DNA of 64,000 nt. It comes from Priestia megaterium (GTDB taxonomy: Bacteria > Bacillota > Bacilli > Bacillales > Bacillaceae_H). Shown here one piece after another: positions 51,686-60,465 of the stretch. The position numbers were made by a program, and so were the translations under genes. The notes beneath the pieces were generated by a model. It searched no databases. It was not told where the DNA came from and worked only from the letters and a program-made list of their open reading frames with translations. The stretch lies in the NCBI RefSeq assembly GCF_023824195.1, contig NZ_CP085442.1:1712001-1776000 (forward strand). The letters are read 5' to 3'. Position 1 is the stretch's first letter. Every line of letters starts with the position of its first letter.

Positions 51686-52834
51686 ATGCGAGATTTCTCA
51701 TTAGTACATATAGGAACAGAAGTAAGGGAAAGAAAAGGGGATTTCAATAAAATCGTTTCATTGTTGCTAGATAGTAAATATTATGATGCATTAGAAGAAA
51801 GAAATGAGCATCACCAGCGAAAAAGTGAAGATATGTTCAGTGATTTTACGGATGAAGAAATGATGTACTACTATGTCCACCAGCGAAAGCATATTCGAAA
51901 GGACCGAGAACGAAAAGAAAATACAAAAACCGAATACGTACGGATTTTATTGCAGTTTTATCAATATGCTGTAGAAAGTGAATCGTTCTTACGACAGGAT
52001 GTAGACAGTTATATAGAAGAAACTATTTTTAAAAACCTACGTCCTTGGCATATACGGAACTACCAGGATTATTTAAGCACCGCATTGTTAGGAAAGGGCG
52101 GGAAACCTTATTCACCTGCAACTTTAGACGCTAAAATGACGATTTTAAAAAGTTTTATGAAATGGCTACATGAAACGAAGTATATTCAGCATCCATTACA
52201 TGAAGAAATCTTAAGCACGTCACTATCTGAGCAAGAAATTCCAAATCGAGATTTGTATTACCATGAAGTCAAACAGCTTCTAGACTACTACAAAGACCAT
52301 CCTATCAACTATGGATTGTTAACGATGCTGGCCATGACAGGTCTTCGTGTACAAGAAATAGCCAAAGCTTCATGGGGAGATGTATATCTAGACAGTTTAA
52401 GTGGCCATTATCGACTAAGAGGAGTAGGTAAGGGTGGAAAGAAATTTGATAAGTTACTTCATCCATCGCTATATGAACGCATTCTTGCTTTTCGAGAACG
52501 ACGTCATGTTAATACAGCATTAAATTCAAGTGATCAAGGTCCATTATTTCCAACTAAAGATGGAGACTATTATCAATATAAAAACTTAAGTAATTATATT
52601 GTTCGTATCATTGAACGAACAGAATTACCTTTTGTAAAAGAACGGACTGACAGGGTTACACCTCATTATTTTCGTCATTTTTATGCGATTTATAGTAGGC
52701 AGCAGGGAGCCGATATTTTCTTAATTCAAAAGGAACTTGGCCATAGTGACCGTAAAACAACCGAGCGTTATCTGGAGAAGGTTTTGCAAAGAGAACAAGA
52801 AATTGGGCTCATGTGGAAGGAAGAGGAATTCTAA
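51686..52834 (+). CDS. Tyrosine recombinase/integrase
   Basis: Site-specific recombinase of 382 residues, ATG 51686 behind AAAGGAGAGG. An N-terminal SAM-like core-binding domain occupies about 65-165. The catalytic domain has Arg221 (TGLRVQEI), the lysine beta-hairpin (GVGKGGKKFDKL, about 246-257), His327-x-x-Arg330 (HYFRHFYA), His353 (LGHSDRKTTERY) and nucleophile Tyr362. All catalytic residues are present. No phage or ICE module, attachment repeats or excisionase adjoin it, so it may be an orphan of a lost element or act on a site elsewhere. Confidence 0.92.
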   Translation: MRDFSLVHIGTEVRERKGDFNKIVSLLLDSKYYDALEERNEHHQRKSEDMFSDFTDEEMMYYYVHQRKHIRKDRERKENTKTEYVRILLQFYQYAVESESFLRQDVDSYIEETIFKNLRPWHIRNYQDYLSTALLGKGGKPYSPATLDAKMTILKSFMKWLHETKYIQHPLHEEILSTSLSEQEIPNRDLYYHEVKQLLDYYKDHPINYGLLTMLAMTGLRVQEIAKASWGDVYLDSLSGHYRLRGVGKGGKKFDKLLHPSLYERILAFRERRHVNTALNSSDQGPLFPTKDGDYYQYKNLSNYIVRIIERTELPFVKERTDRVTPHYFRHFYAIYSRQQGADIFLIQKELGHSDRKTTERYLEKVLQREQEIGLMWKEEEF

Positions 52835-52849
52835 CATTTTCATCAAAAA

Positions 52850-52882
52850 GAGCAATACCACATCTTTAACATGGTATTGCTC
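52850..52882. terminator. Bidirectional terminator after recombinase
   Basis: GAGCAATACCA / TGGTATTGCTC, 11-bp stem, T-rich on the plus side and serving the converging kinase fragment too. Confidence 0.75.
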
Positions 52883-52908
52883 CTTTTGATTATTAAAAAA
52901 ACTACTCC

Positions 52909-53658
52909 CTAAATGAGGATACTTTCGATCTCTTTCTTAGTTGGAAAGGAATGTTGTCCACCTTCTTTTGTGACAGTTATTGCACCGATATGAGTAGCAA
53001 ATTTCATACATTGATCAATAGATAAACCTTCAGACATTGCATAGATAAGTGCTCCAATAAAAGAATCTCCTGCACCTGTAGCATCTACAGCTTGGACATT
53101 TTCAGCAGGGAAGAAATTACTGTATGATTCAGTTACTACTACAGATCCGTCTTTTCCTAATGTAATGACAACCATCCCACCAGTTAGAGGGAGCATTTCT
53201 TTCCCTATATTAATTGCGTCAGAGGCAGAGTTTATAGATTTTCCTGACATAAAGGAGGCTTCCGTTTCATTCACCACTAAAACATCGACGCATTTTAATA
53301 TATTTTCTTTTACTTTCCGAGCCGGGGCATTATTTAACACTATTTTTAAGTTAGCGCTTTCGTATTTAGTAATAATATACTCTATAACTTCTTCAGGAAT
53401 TTCCTGTTGTAAGACTATAAAAGAAGAGGAATCTAATAAATGAGCTATTTCATCAATATCATTTATTGTAATTAAATCGTTTGCCCCTTTAACAATCGTA
53501 CTATAATAATCGCCGTCGGGCATTACATGAACAAGACCCATACCAGTTGAACCGAGTTTTTTTATATAAGAAGTATTGACTCTTATGCTATTCCAATAAC
53601 AGAGATAAATGAAGCTCTCTTTGAAGTTAGTGAGTATTTCCATACGTCGTGTCATCAA
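52909..53658 (-). pseudogene. PfkB-family (ribokinase-like) kinase, N-terminally truncated
   Basis: The C-terminal three quarters of a PfkB sugar kinase: RVNTSYIKKLGSTGMGLVHV, VNETEASFMSG, the anion-hole/base motif DATGAGDSFIGALIYAM and the closing GAITVTKEGGQHSFPTKKEI. Ribokinases are about 300 residues; the first 80-90, including the N-terminal GG substrate-loop motif, are missing. The first 24 or so codons of the open frame are not kinase-like. Directly upstream is the decayed 5' end of an HxlR gene, so a deletion joined the two at about 53590-53655. Confidence 0.72.
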
Positions 53659-53702
53659 TTTATGAAGGCTCTTGAAAAATCATCTTTACATAATTTAGAC
53701 GT
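53655..53702 (-). pseudogene. 5' remnant of a second HxlR gene
   Basis: Sixteen codons read TSKLCKDDFSRAFIN then stop. They align with the start of the HxlR protein at 55258 (MSRICKDGFNKECIK). The start codon position is ACG. Together with the matching upstream DNA it shows a duplicated HxlR promoter/gene start. Confidence 0.6.
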
Positions 53703-53711
53703 CTTTAAACC

Positions 53712-53798
53712 CTTTTACTACTGCTAGGTACAAAAAATGGTACTAGAGCAATTAAAATTGCCCTCTTCATAAATGAGAGTAATGATTTTATTATAGTC
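53712..53798. repeat. Duplicated HxlR upstream region, copy 1
   Basis: About 90 bp similar to 55270-55358, sharing CTACTG, GTAC-N8-GTAC, GCAATT...ATTGCC and AATGATTTTATT in the same order and spacing. Confidence 0.65.
53728..53743. promoter_or_regulatory. Candidate HxlR operator before nitroreductase gene
   Basis: GTAC-N8-GTAC (GGTACAAAAAATGGTACT context), 160 bp upstream of the nitroreductase ATG. Confidence 0.5.
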
Positions 53799-53903
53799 AA
53801 TGCAAGTAGAATTTACTTTTACAAATAGTTCCAATAAAACTCAATAAGCATGACAAAATTAGTTGTGAATTTAATATTTAGGAAAGAAAGGAAGAATGTC
53901 AAT

Positions 53904-54644
53904 ATGAATAATACAATTGAATTACTTTGTAATCATACCTCTATTCGTTCTTTTATAGATCAACCACTGACAGAGGAACAACGAAATACAATCTTTAAGG
54001 CGGCTAACCAAACTTCATCATTCAGCCTACTACAAGTGGTTTCTATCATTAGAATTACTGATTCAGATCTTCGAAAAAAGATGACGCAACTATCTGGTAA
54101 TCAACCGTATATTGAAGATGCTGCCGAGTTTTGGATTTTTTGTGCTGATTTTAACCGAAATCATCAGATTGCTCCCAAGGTAGACCTTGACTATATAGAA
54201 TACCTTTTAATTGGTTCATTCGATGCTGGGCTCATGGCTCAAAATGCTTTAACGGCAGCTGAATCAATGGGACTCGGTGGTGTATATATTGGTGGAGTAA
54301 GACTTAATATTGCAGAATTAACTGAGGTATTAAATTTACCAAAGCATGTGGTTCCTTTAGTGGGACTATGCATAGGCCATCCTTCTGGAGAGAAACCTGG
54401 ACTAAAACCACGTTTACCTCAATCAATGGTTATGTTTGATAATCAGTATCAACCACTAAATGAAGAAAAATTAGCAATGTATGACCAACAGATGCGTGAG
54501 TATTACCAAGATCGTCCTGTTAAAGCTCCTTTCACAGTAAAGAAAGTAAAGGGATGGAAAGATCATATTGAAGATCATCTTGAAAGAAGTAAACTGCCCT
54601 TTACGCTTGATTATTTAAACAAACAAGGATTTGCTAAAAAATAA
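53904..54644 (+). CDS. NfsA-type NADPH nitroreductase
   Basis: FMN-dependent oxygen-insensitive nitroreductase of 246 residues, start ATG 53904 behind AAAGGAAG. NfsA/NfrA signatures: HTSIRSFIDQPLTEEQRNTI, FSLLQVVSIIRI, AQNALTAAESMGLGGVYIGG, VPLVGLCIGHPSGEKPGLKPRLP-like loop. These enzymes reduce nitroaromatics, quinones and related electrophiles. The HxlR-type operator region upstream suggests electrophile induction. Confidence 0.92.
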   Translation: MNNTIELLCNHTSIRSFIDQPLTEEQRNTIFKAANQTSSFSLLQVVSIIRITDSDLRKKMTQLSGNQPYIEDAAEFWIFCADFNRNHQIAPKVDLDYIEYLLIGSFDAGLMAQNALTAAESMGLGGVYIGGVRLNIAELTEVLNLPKHVVPLVGLCIGHPSGEKPGLKPRLPQSMVMFDNQYQPLNEEKLAMYDQQMREYYQDRPVKAPFTVKKVKGWKDHIEDHLERSKLPFTLDYLNKQGFAKK

Positions 54645-54787
54645 ACTTTTACAACTCACGTAAAATAAACTGGATTCCGGATTGTTACCTACTTTTTAAT
54701 GTTATCTGGATTAGAACCTACTCACATTAAAGTAAAGGACTTTTGTACAAATAGAATTCGTTTTCCATAAAACTATATCTAAAGGGA

Positions 54788-54846
54788 AAGAAAGAGCGTG
54801 AGCCCAATGAACGACAAAGGTTTTACGCTCTTTCTTCTAACGTTTT
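54788..54846. terminator. Terminator between converging nitroreductase and hxlR genes
   Basis: AAGAAAGAGCGT / ACGCTCTTTCTT, 12-bp perfect stem with a long loop. Confidence 0.65.
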
Positions 54847-54886
54847 TATATAAATTAGCATTCCTGCTTACATATATAAGGTCCTT

Positions 54887-55258
54887 CTATTTATTATTTC
54901 CCTCAGGTTTCTCCCCGAATTTTTTGCCGAAATTCTCCATCATATCAAGTATTGGGATAAATTCACACCCTTTAGTTGTTAAGGAATATTCAACACGTGG
55001 AGGCACCTCAGGAAAAACCTCCCGTTTAATTAGTCCATCTGTTTCTAGTTCTCTCAACTGTTTTGTAAGAGAACCTTGTGAAATGTCCCATAAAAAAGCT
55101 TTAATTTCGCTATAACGACGTTCTTTTGTTTTTAAAAACCAAAGGATAATATACTTCCAGCGTCCTGAAAGCATATTTTGAGTATAAGCAATGCCATATA
55201 CTTCTCTTTGTTCCTTTATACACTCTTTGTTAAATCCATCCTTACATATTCTCGACAC
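54887..55258 (-). CDS. HxlR family transcriptional regulator 2
   Basis: Winged-helix regulator of 123 residues, GTG start 55258 a few bases after GCAGGTGA. Cys5 (MSRICKDGF) and Cys13 precede the HTH; MLSGRWKYIILWFL, YSEIKAFLWDISQGSLTKQL and PRVEYSLTTKGCEFIPIL follow. The N-terminal cysteine fits a thiol-based sensor of quinones or aldehydes. It is divergent from a reductase gene and convergent with the nitroreductase gene; operator-like dyads occur before both enzymes. Confidence 0.92.
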   Translation of the reverse strand: MSRICKDGFNKECIKEQREVYGIAYTQNMLSGRWKYIILWFLKTKERRYSEIKAFLWDISQGSLTKQLRELETDGLIKREVFPEVPPRVEYSLTTKGCEFIPILDMMENFGKKFGEKPEGNNK

Positions 55259-55269
55259 CTTTTCACCTG

Positions 55270-55358
55270 CTTTCTACTGTTAAGTACAAAAAAATGTACT
55301 ACGGCAATTTTTATTGCCTACTTTAAAAAAATGAGAAATGATTTTATTCTAGTATATG
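55270..55358. repeat. Duplicated HxlR upstream region, copy 2
   Basis: Partner of 53712-53798, lying directly upstream of the intact hxlR gene. Confidence 0.65.
55283..55300. promoter_or_regulatory. Candidate HxlR operator before its own gene and the reductase
   Basis: AGTACA-N6-TGTACT, a perfect 6-bp dyad with the same GTAC-N8-GTAC spacing as the copy at 53728. Confidence 0.55.
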
Positions 55359-55483
55359 TAACAGAAATACTCAATACGTGTTTAATATCTAATGAATATA
55401 TGTTTACGGTTTGATAAACATATCATTGTGCAACTTTAAACAAAGCAATTCTTTTATATACAAATTCTTGAGGAGGAACAATA

Positions 55484-56230
55484 ATGAGATTTGGAATTAT
55501 AGGTGCAGGATCAATTGGTTCAATTATTTCTAAAAAATTAGTTAAGAATGGGCATGATGTCAAAATTGCAGATGCAAGAGGAATTGAACGTTTAGAAGGA
55601 AAAGAGCTTGCTGGAACACCTGTACGTGTAGAGGATGCAATTAAAAATATTGAAGTTCTTATAATATCTCTCCCTATAGAAGCAATGCCAAGCATTCGGA
55701 ACATTATCGATCAAGTCGAGGAGGAAGTAATCATTGTAGATACTTCAAATTATTATCCTTTTAGAGACGGTAAAATTGAAGAAATCGAGAACGGGATGGT
55801 TGAAAGTGTTTGGGTTTCAAATCAATTAGGCAGACCTGTCATTAAAGCTTTCAACAACTTATTAGCCTATACTTTAGAAAATGAAGGAACATCCGAAGAA
55901 TCTAGTGGACGAATCGCGATGGCGGTTTCTGGCAATGACCCATCACATAAACAAGTAATCATGGACGTAGTACACGAGCTAGGCTTCGATTCAGTAGACA
56001 ATGGTTCTTTAAGTGACTCTTGGAGACAACAGCCAGGAACTCCTGCTTACTGCACAGAGCTAACAAAAGATGAACTCACGAAAGCGTTGAAAAAGGCAGA
56101 TAAAGAAAAAGCACCATTACTACGTGATAAAGTGATGGAAAGTTTTGCAGAGATCCATGCAGAAAAAAAGGAAGTTGAATTTTCACATAAGGATGTTGTG
56201 AATCTAAACAGAGAAATATATAATTCATAA
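55484..56230 (+). CDS. NAD(P)-binding reductase (F420-oxidoreductase-like)
   Basis: Rossmann-fold oxidoreductase of 248 residues, ATG 55484 behind GAGGAGGA. N-terminal GIIGAGSIGS (4-13), LIISLPIEAMPSI, VDTSNYYPFRDG and VIKAFNNLLAYTL match the NADPH-dependent F420-reductase-like/NAD-binding family 2 group. Bacillus lacks F420, so it probably reduces another acceptor. It is divergent from hxlR across the dyad at 55283-55300 and is the likeliest target. Confidence 0.87.
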   Translation: MRFGIIGAGSIGSIISKKLVKNGHDVKIADARGIERLEGKELAGTPVRVEDAIKNIEVLIISLPIEAMPSIRNIIDQVEEEVIIVDTSNYYPFRDGKIEEIENGMVESVWVSNQLGRPVIKAFNNLLAYTLENEGTSEESSGRIAMAVSGNDPSHKQVIMDVVHELGFDSVDNGSLSDSWRQQPGTPAYCTELTKDELTKALKKADKEKAPLLRDKVMESFAEIHAEKKEVEFSHKDVVNLNREIYNS

Positions 56231-56231
56231 A

Positions 56232-56268
56232 AACAAAAGGTGCACTCAGTTAGAGCGCACCTTTTGTT
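56232..56268 (+). terminator. Terminator of reductase gene
   Basis: AACAAAAGGTGC / GCACCTTTTGTT, 12-bp stem, 13-nt loop. Confidence 0.75.
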
Positions 56269-56359
56269 ATATAAGACACATCGTAATCGTCTACTTTCTG
56301 GAAAATGGCTATTTAAATTAATTTTATATCTAGTAAGTATCCGAAGGAGGCAGAAAGAA

Positions 56360-57256
56360 ATGTTTTTTGGTATTTTATTTACGATTCTATGGGCATCTGG
56401 GGCGGTGTCTGTTAAATTTGGTCTTTTATCGGCCCCGCCATTAATAATGGGGACTATTCGCTTTCTTTTAGCCGGTAGTTTATTGTTAGTATATATTTAT
56501 TTGTTTAGGAAAGGTAAATACCGCATGCCCCAAAAACATGAGTGGAAACCACTGATACTATTAGGTTTATTTAATACTTCTTTGTATCTCGGTTGTGGTT
56601 TTTGGGCACTAAAAACCGTATCATCTGGCTTTTTTAATTTAGCAGTCGTTGTTAATCCTTTTCTTGTTGCAATTCTGTCCTCAATTTTCATGAATCGTTT
56701 CATTCAGAAGAAAGAGTGGATGGGGATGCTTGTTTCAGCCATTGGCTTAGTAATTGCTACATATCCTTTATTGCAAGATGGACATTCTACATTGAGTGGA
56801 ATACTCTTGCTCCTAATTGGCATGATATCCATGGCCATTGGCAGTATTTATTTTCAAAAACAAAAGTTGCAACTGCCTAGCTTAGTAATTAATGCCTGGC
56901 AGGTTTTATTTGGTGGAATTATTTTAATTATACCTTCTATGCTTTTAGAATTAGATGAACCCGTCCTATTTGATATGAATCTGGTTCTATATCTAGTGTG
57001 GTCCGTTTTAGGTGTTTCAATCTTTGCCATGATCCTATGGTTTTATTTACTTAAACAAGATGCCGTTAAAGCAAATATCTGGCTATTTCTAACACCTATT
57101 GCAGGTTACCTTTTAGCCTCTATCTTATTAGGTGAAAAGATTACAATATACGATGCTATTGCTTCCCTGTTTGTCTTTACTGGGTTATATTTATCAGGTA
57201 ATTTACGGCTAAATAAATTACCTAAACCTCCATTAGAGAAAAAAGTGGAAGCATAG
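56360..57256 (+). CDS. EamA/DMT-family transporter 2
   Basis: Ten-segment transporter of 298 residues. I chose ATG 56360 because it follows AAGGAGG and starts directly with the first membrane segment (FFGILFTILWASGAVSVKFG); a longer in-frame start at 56240 would read through the previous terminator. The second EamA repeat begins near residue 150, and the tail GEKITIYDAIASLFVFTGLY is typical. Monocistronic; substrate unknown. Confidence 0.88.
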   Translation: MFFGILFTILWASGAVSVKFGLLSAPPLIMGTIRFLLAGSLLLVYIYLFRKGKYRMPQKHEWKPLILLGLFNTSLYLGCGFWALKTVSSGFFNLAVVVNPFLVAILSSIFMNRFIQKKEWMGMLVSAIGLVIATYPLLQDGHSTLSGILLLLIGMISMAIGSIYFQKQKLQLPSLVINAWQVLFGGIILIIPSMLLELDEPVLFDMNLVLYLVWSVLGVSIFAMILWFYLLKQDAVKANIWLFLTPIAGYLLASILLGEKITIYDAIASLFVFTGLYLSGNLRLNKLPKPPLEKKVEA

Positions 57257-57286
57257 CATAGCAAAACTAATAATTTAATTAAGAAC

Positions 57287-57314
57287 GCTTTTAAGAGATA
57301 TACTTCTTAAAAGC
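57287..57314 (+). terminator. Terminator of EamA gene 2
   Basis: GCTTTTAAGA / TCTTAAAAGC stem with 8-nt loop and TTTTTT. Confidence 0.75.
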
Positions 57315-57324
57315 TTTTTTAATT

Positions 57325-57375
57325 TCGATAAAATTCCATTATGTTAATTAGACTTGTTATATCGTATACACAGTG
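57325..57375 (+). repeat. TTATGTTAAC element, copy 10
   Basis: TCGATAAAATTCCATTATG then TTAATTAGACTTGTTATATC and GTATACA; core 57339-57348. Confidence 0.65.
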
Positions 57376-57486
57376 ACTTTGATGTTAGAGCCGACTATAT
57401 CAATCTTTGTTATTCAATTATTTTACCTGTAGCTAAAATAGGTTAGAATAAATGTATGAGGTGTTAAGAGAAAAGAGGGAAAGGGA

Positions 57487-58494
57487 ATGAAACCAACAAT
57501 ATATGATGTAGCAAAGGAAGCTGGAGTGTCCATTTCAACCGTTTCTAAAGTATTAAATAATACGGGGAGTATTGCAGAGAAAACCAGAAAAAAGGTTAGG
57601 GATACCATGCATCAGTTAGACTATCAACCTAGTGTCGTAGCATCCGTTAAAAAGCGTATTCAAACTATTGGGCTTTTAATACCTAATATTGCTAATCCTT
57701 TCATGGCAGAAATAGCAAGGGGTATTGAAAATCATGTTAAGAAATTCGGTTTTAGTTTGATGATTTGTAGTACCGATAATGATTTAAAAAATGAAATCGA
57801 ATATATTTCCATATTAAAGCAAAAGTACATAGATGGTATTATAATTGCTACAGGATTAAAAGAGGATAAAGCTATCAAGGAGCTGCTTAAAGCCGAGATT
57901 CCGGTTGCATTACTTTCCAGAGACGTATCTTCGCTTGCTGTGGATGCAGTATTAGTAGATGATTTTCTAGGAGGATATGAGGCTACAGAATACTTGATAA
58001 GCTTAGGGCATAAAAGAATTGCAATGATTACTGAAGACATTAAGTTTCCGACGATAAGAGCAAGATTTGAGGGATATAAACAAGCCCTTGAGAAAGCAGG
58101 ATTGCAATATGATGAAAGTTTAGTGTCTCTCAATAATACTTCACTTGATGAAGGAAAACAGTCTACACGTAAACTTCTACATTTGCCTGTTCCCCCGACA
58201 GCTATTTTTGCCTCAACCGAATTTCTTGCGATTGGAGCAATACAAGGTGCGCGTGAACTTAAAATAAAAGTTCCGCAAGATCTATCAATTATTGGGTTTG
58301 ACGACACTGTCCTTTCGACAATTTGTGATCCTCCTTTAACTACAATAGCTCAACCTATTCATGAAATGAGTAAGAAGGTTGTTGAACTATTAATAGAGGA
58401 GATTGAAGATTCAAAGGAGACGAAGCAACGAATCGTTTTATCTCCAAAATTAGTGGTTCGTGCATCTACTTCTCATAATAAAACGAATACATGA
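57487..58494 (+). CDS. LacI family transcriptional regulator 2
   Basis: LacI/GalR regulator of 335 residues, ATG 57487 behind AAAGGG. HTH at residues 3-25 (TIYDVAKEAGVSISTVSKVL), hinge YQPSVVASVKKRIQ, effector domain with PNIANPFMAEIARGIENHV, FASTEFLAIGAIQG and IIGFDDTVLS. It lies 0.8 kb upstream of the dehydrogenase-epimerase-symporter operon at 59300 but has its own strong terminator. Operator and effector are unknown; LacI genes at 24044 and 63050 are alternatives for that operon. Confidence 0.92.
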   Translation: MKPTIYDVAKEAGVSISTVSKVLNNTGSIAEKTRKKVRDTMHQLDYQPSVVASVKKRIQTIGLLIPNIANPFMAEIARGIENHVKKFGFSLMICSTDNDLKNEIEYISILKQKYIDGIIIATGLKEDKAIKELLKAEIPVALLSRDVSSLAVDAVLVDDFLGGYEATEYLISLGHKRIAMITEDIKFPTIRARFEGYKQALEKAGLQYDESLVSLNNTSLDEGKQSTRKLLHLPVPPTAIFASTEFLAIGAIQGARELKIKVPQDLSIIGFDDTVLSTICDPPLTTIAQPIHEMSKKVVELLIEEIEDSKETKQRIVLSPKLVVRASTSHNKTNT

Positions 58495-58590
58495 ATGTAA
58501 ATAAAATAATTAAACCTTGCAGTAATTAATACCGTTATTAAAGTTTAAATTTAGACATTTATGTATTGTATAATCAATTTTCAGAAGTAA

Positions 58591-58630
58591 AAAAGGCTAC
58601 ATAGCTTCCTTTGAAGCTATGTAGCCTTTT
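58591..58630 (+). terminator. Terminator of LacI gene 2
   Basis: Perfect 18-bp stem AAAAGGCTACATAGCTTC with its complement (58613-58630), 4-nt loop, T-run. Confidence 0.85.
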
Positions 58631-59169
58631 TTTGCTATCTTTTTTTAAAAGAAGAAAATCAATAATCCTAAATCATAAGAACATTTATAAATATCTTCCA
58701 CAATATCTATAGAGAATTTATCTTGTTTGAGATGGTCTTGTGTTTCATTACCCCAACTAACGATGTATTAATCTATCACTACTTGTCTTTACTCTTCTCT
58801 AAAATCTTCGTTTGACATAGGTAAAATATTGCTGTTTATTCTATATAATGAAATCCATCTTACCAAAAAAATATAGTTATTGATGGGCAATCCATTTAGA
58901 GCTTTCCTATTAACTTTATTAATTTATCGTGGTAACTACTTATTGACTTTAAGGAAACCCCAAAAGGAAAGAACTTTCCTTACTTTCGAGAGTAACTGAA
59001 TTTAGTTTACTGGTACTTATAAAAAAATATAGAATTGTCTTACTATTGTTAAGACGCTTAAGAGGGACATTTAATCTAAAAATCAAGTTATAAGATATAA
59101 GTTTGTGTTATTGTTTAAATTTTTAAAAAATTATTGACAATAAAAAAACTAAAAGATAAACTCATTATC

Positions 59170-59187
59170 AAGGAAAGTGCTTTCCTT
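59170..59187. promoter_or_regulatory. Palindromic operator before sugar operon 2
   Basis: AAGGAAAG-TG-CTTTCCTT, perfect 8-bp arms, 113 bp before the dehydrogenase ATG; form and position suit a LacI-family repressor. Confidence 0.55.
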
Positions 59188-59231
59188 AACTTCTAGCTTA
59201 CAAATCATAAAAGGGTTGGTTAAACCAAAAT

Positions 59232-59246
59232 ATGAAAGCGCTACAA
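59232..59246. promoter_or_regulatory. cre-like catabolite site
   Basis: ATGAAAGCGCTACAA matches the degenerate cre consensus WTGNAANCGNWNNCW with one mismatch, 54 bp before the operon. CcpA repression is plausible. Confidence 0.45.
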
Positions 59247-59299
59247 AAAAGAAATAGCAAGAGGAAGGTAACTTTATTTAATCTTAAGGGGGAAGAAAG

Positions 59300-60319
59300 A
59301 TGAAAGAAGTTAGAATTGGTCTGGTTGGTGCAGGACGTATGGGAAGTTTTCACGGAAGAACAGTTGCTCGTAAAATCTATGGAGCAAAGCTTAACGCGAT
59401 TGCTGATCCAGTTTCAGGAGCTGCTGAAAGACTTGCGAAAGAACTCGGAGTATCAAAGGCATATACAGATCCAAAGGAAATGTTCCAAGATCCACATATT
59501 GACGCAGTAGTTATTGCAGCTCCTGCCCGTTCACATGCAGATCTTGTTGTTGCTGCTGCTAATGCAGGGAAAGCAGTTTTTTGTGAAAAGCCAATGGCAA
59601 TTACTCTAGAAGAAGCAGATAAAGCCATATTGGCAGCTCAGAACGCAAAAGTTCCCTTACAAGTCGGCTTTAATCGTCGTTTTGCTTCAGATTTTAGAGC
59701 TGCTCATAACGATATTGTTGAAGGTAGAATCGGAACTCCACAGTTATTGAGATCGTTAACGCGTGATCCGGGATTAGGGGATCCAACTCCAATTCCAGAA
59801 TGGACTATTTTTTTAGAAACTCTAATCCATGATTTTGATACATTACTCTATTTAAATCCAGGTGCAGAACCAATTGAAGTTTACGCAGTAGCTGATGCAC
59901 TTGTACGTCCAGATTTTAAAGATAAAGGTCTCCTTGACACTGCGGTTGTTAACATCCGTTTTGATAACGGAGCAATTGCAACAGCTGAAGCAAATTTCCA
60001 AGCAGTTTATGGATATGATGTTCGCGGTGAAGTATTTGGTTCAGCCGGAATGGTGACAGCTGGAGGTGTTCAACAAACAAATATGATTCGCTACACTGCA
60101 GAAGGAATAAGTAGCGATACATACCGAAAAGACACTGAATTATTACATGATGCTTACGTCACAGAACTCACTTCTTTTGTAGAATGTGTGCGTAATGAGA
60201 GTACTCCTTATGTAACAGGTAAAGATGCTCGCAGAGCTCTTTCAATTGCACTTGCTTGTATTGAATCTGTTAAGACAAATGCACCAGTGAAAATTAAGGA
60301 AAGTGTACAGTTGATTTAA
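59300..60319 (+). CDS. Inositol 2-dehydrogenase-like Gfo/Idh/MocA enzyme
   Basis: NAD(P)-dependent dehydrogenase of 339 residues, ATG 59300 behind GGGGGAA. GAGRMG at 10-15, EKPMA with Lys97, RDPG near residue 155, and the catalytic segment LETLIHDFD with His177 (IolG-type proteins have Asp-x-x-x-His here). Length and motifs fit myo- or scyllo-inositol 2-dehydrogenases. It heads a compact operon with an epimerase and a sugar symporter, under a palindromic operator and a cre-like site. Confidence 0.88.
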   Translation: MKEVRIGLVGAGRMGSFHGRTVARKIYGAKLNAIADPVSGAAERLAKELGVSKAYTDPKEMFQDPHIDAVVIAAPARSHADLVVAAANAGKAVFCEKPMAITLEEADKAILAAQNAKVPLQVGFNRRFASDFRAAHNDIVEGRIGTPQLLRSLTRDPGLGDPTPIPEWTIFLETLIHDFDTLLYLNPGAEPIEVYAVADALVRPDFKDKGLLDTAVVNIRFDNGAIATAEANFQAVYGYDVRGEVFGSAGMVTAGGVQQTNMIRYTAEGISSDTYRKDTELLHDAYVTELTSFVECVRNESTPYVTGKDARRALSIALACIESVKTNAPVKIKESVQLI

Positions 60320-60465
60320 TTAAACTATCTCAATTACAAAATTACTATTTTATCTGACCTGAAAAGAAAGCGATAACATTAGGGATTTGATTCTTCTTTT
60401 TAGGTTTAGATTTCTGAAAGGCATCACTTCTAAAATAAATTAAATGTGTAAAAAGGAGAATAGAG

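Larger units (their letters stand above)
58631..59299. other. 669-bp gap upstream of sugar operon 2
   Basis: No gene. Contains the dyad at 59170-59187 and a cre-like site at 59232-59246, consistent with a regulated promoter. Confidence 0.45.

Noticed and set aside
51030..52834. Integrated phage or ICE around the tyrosine recombinase
   Set aside because: No structural, replication or transfer genes, no excisionase and no tRNA or direct-repeat attachment sites nearby.
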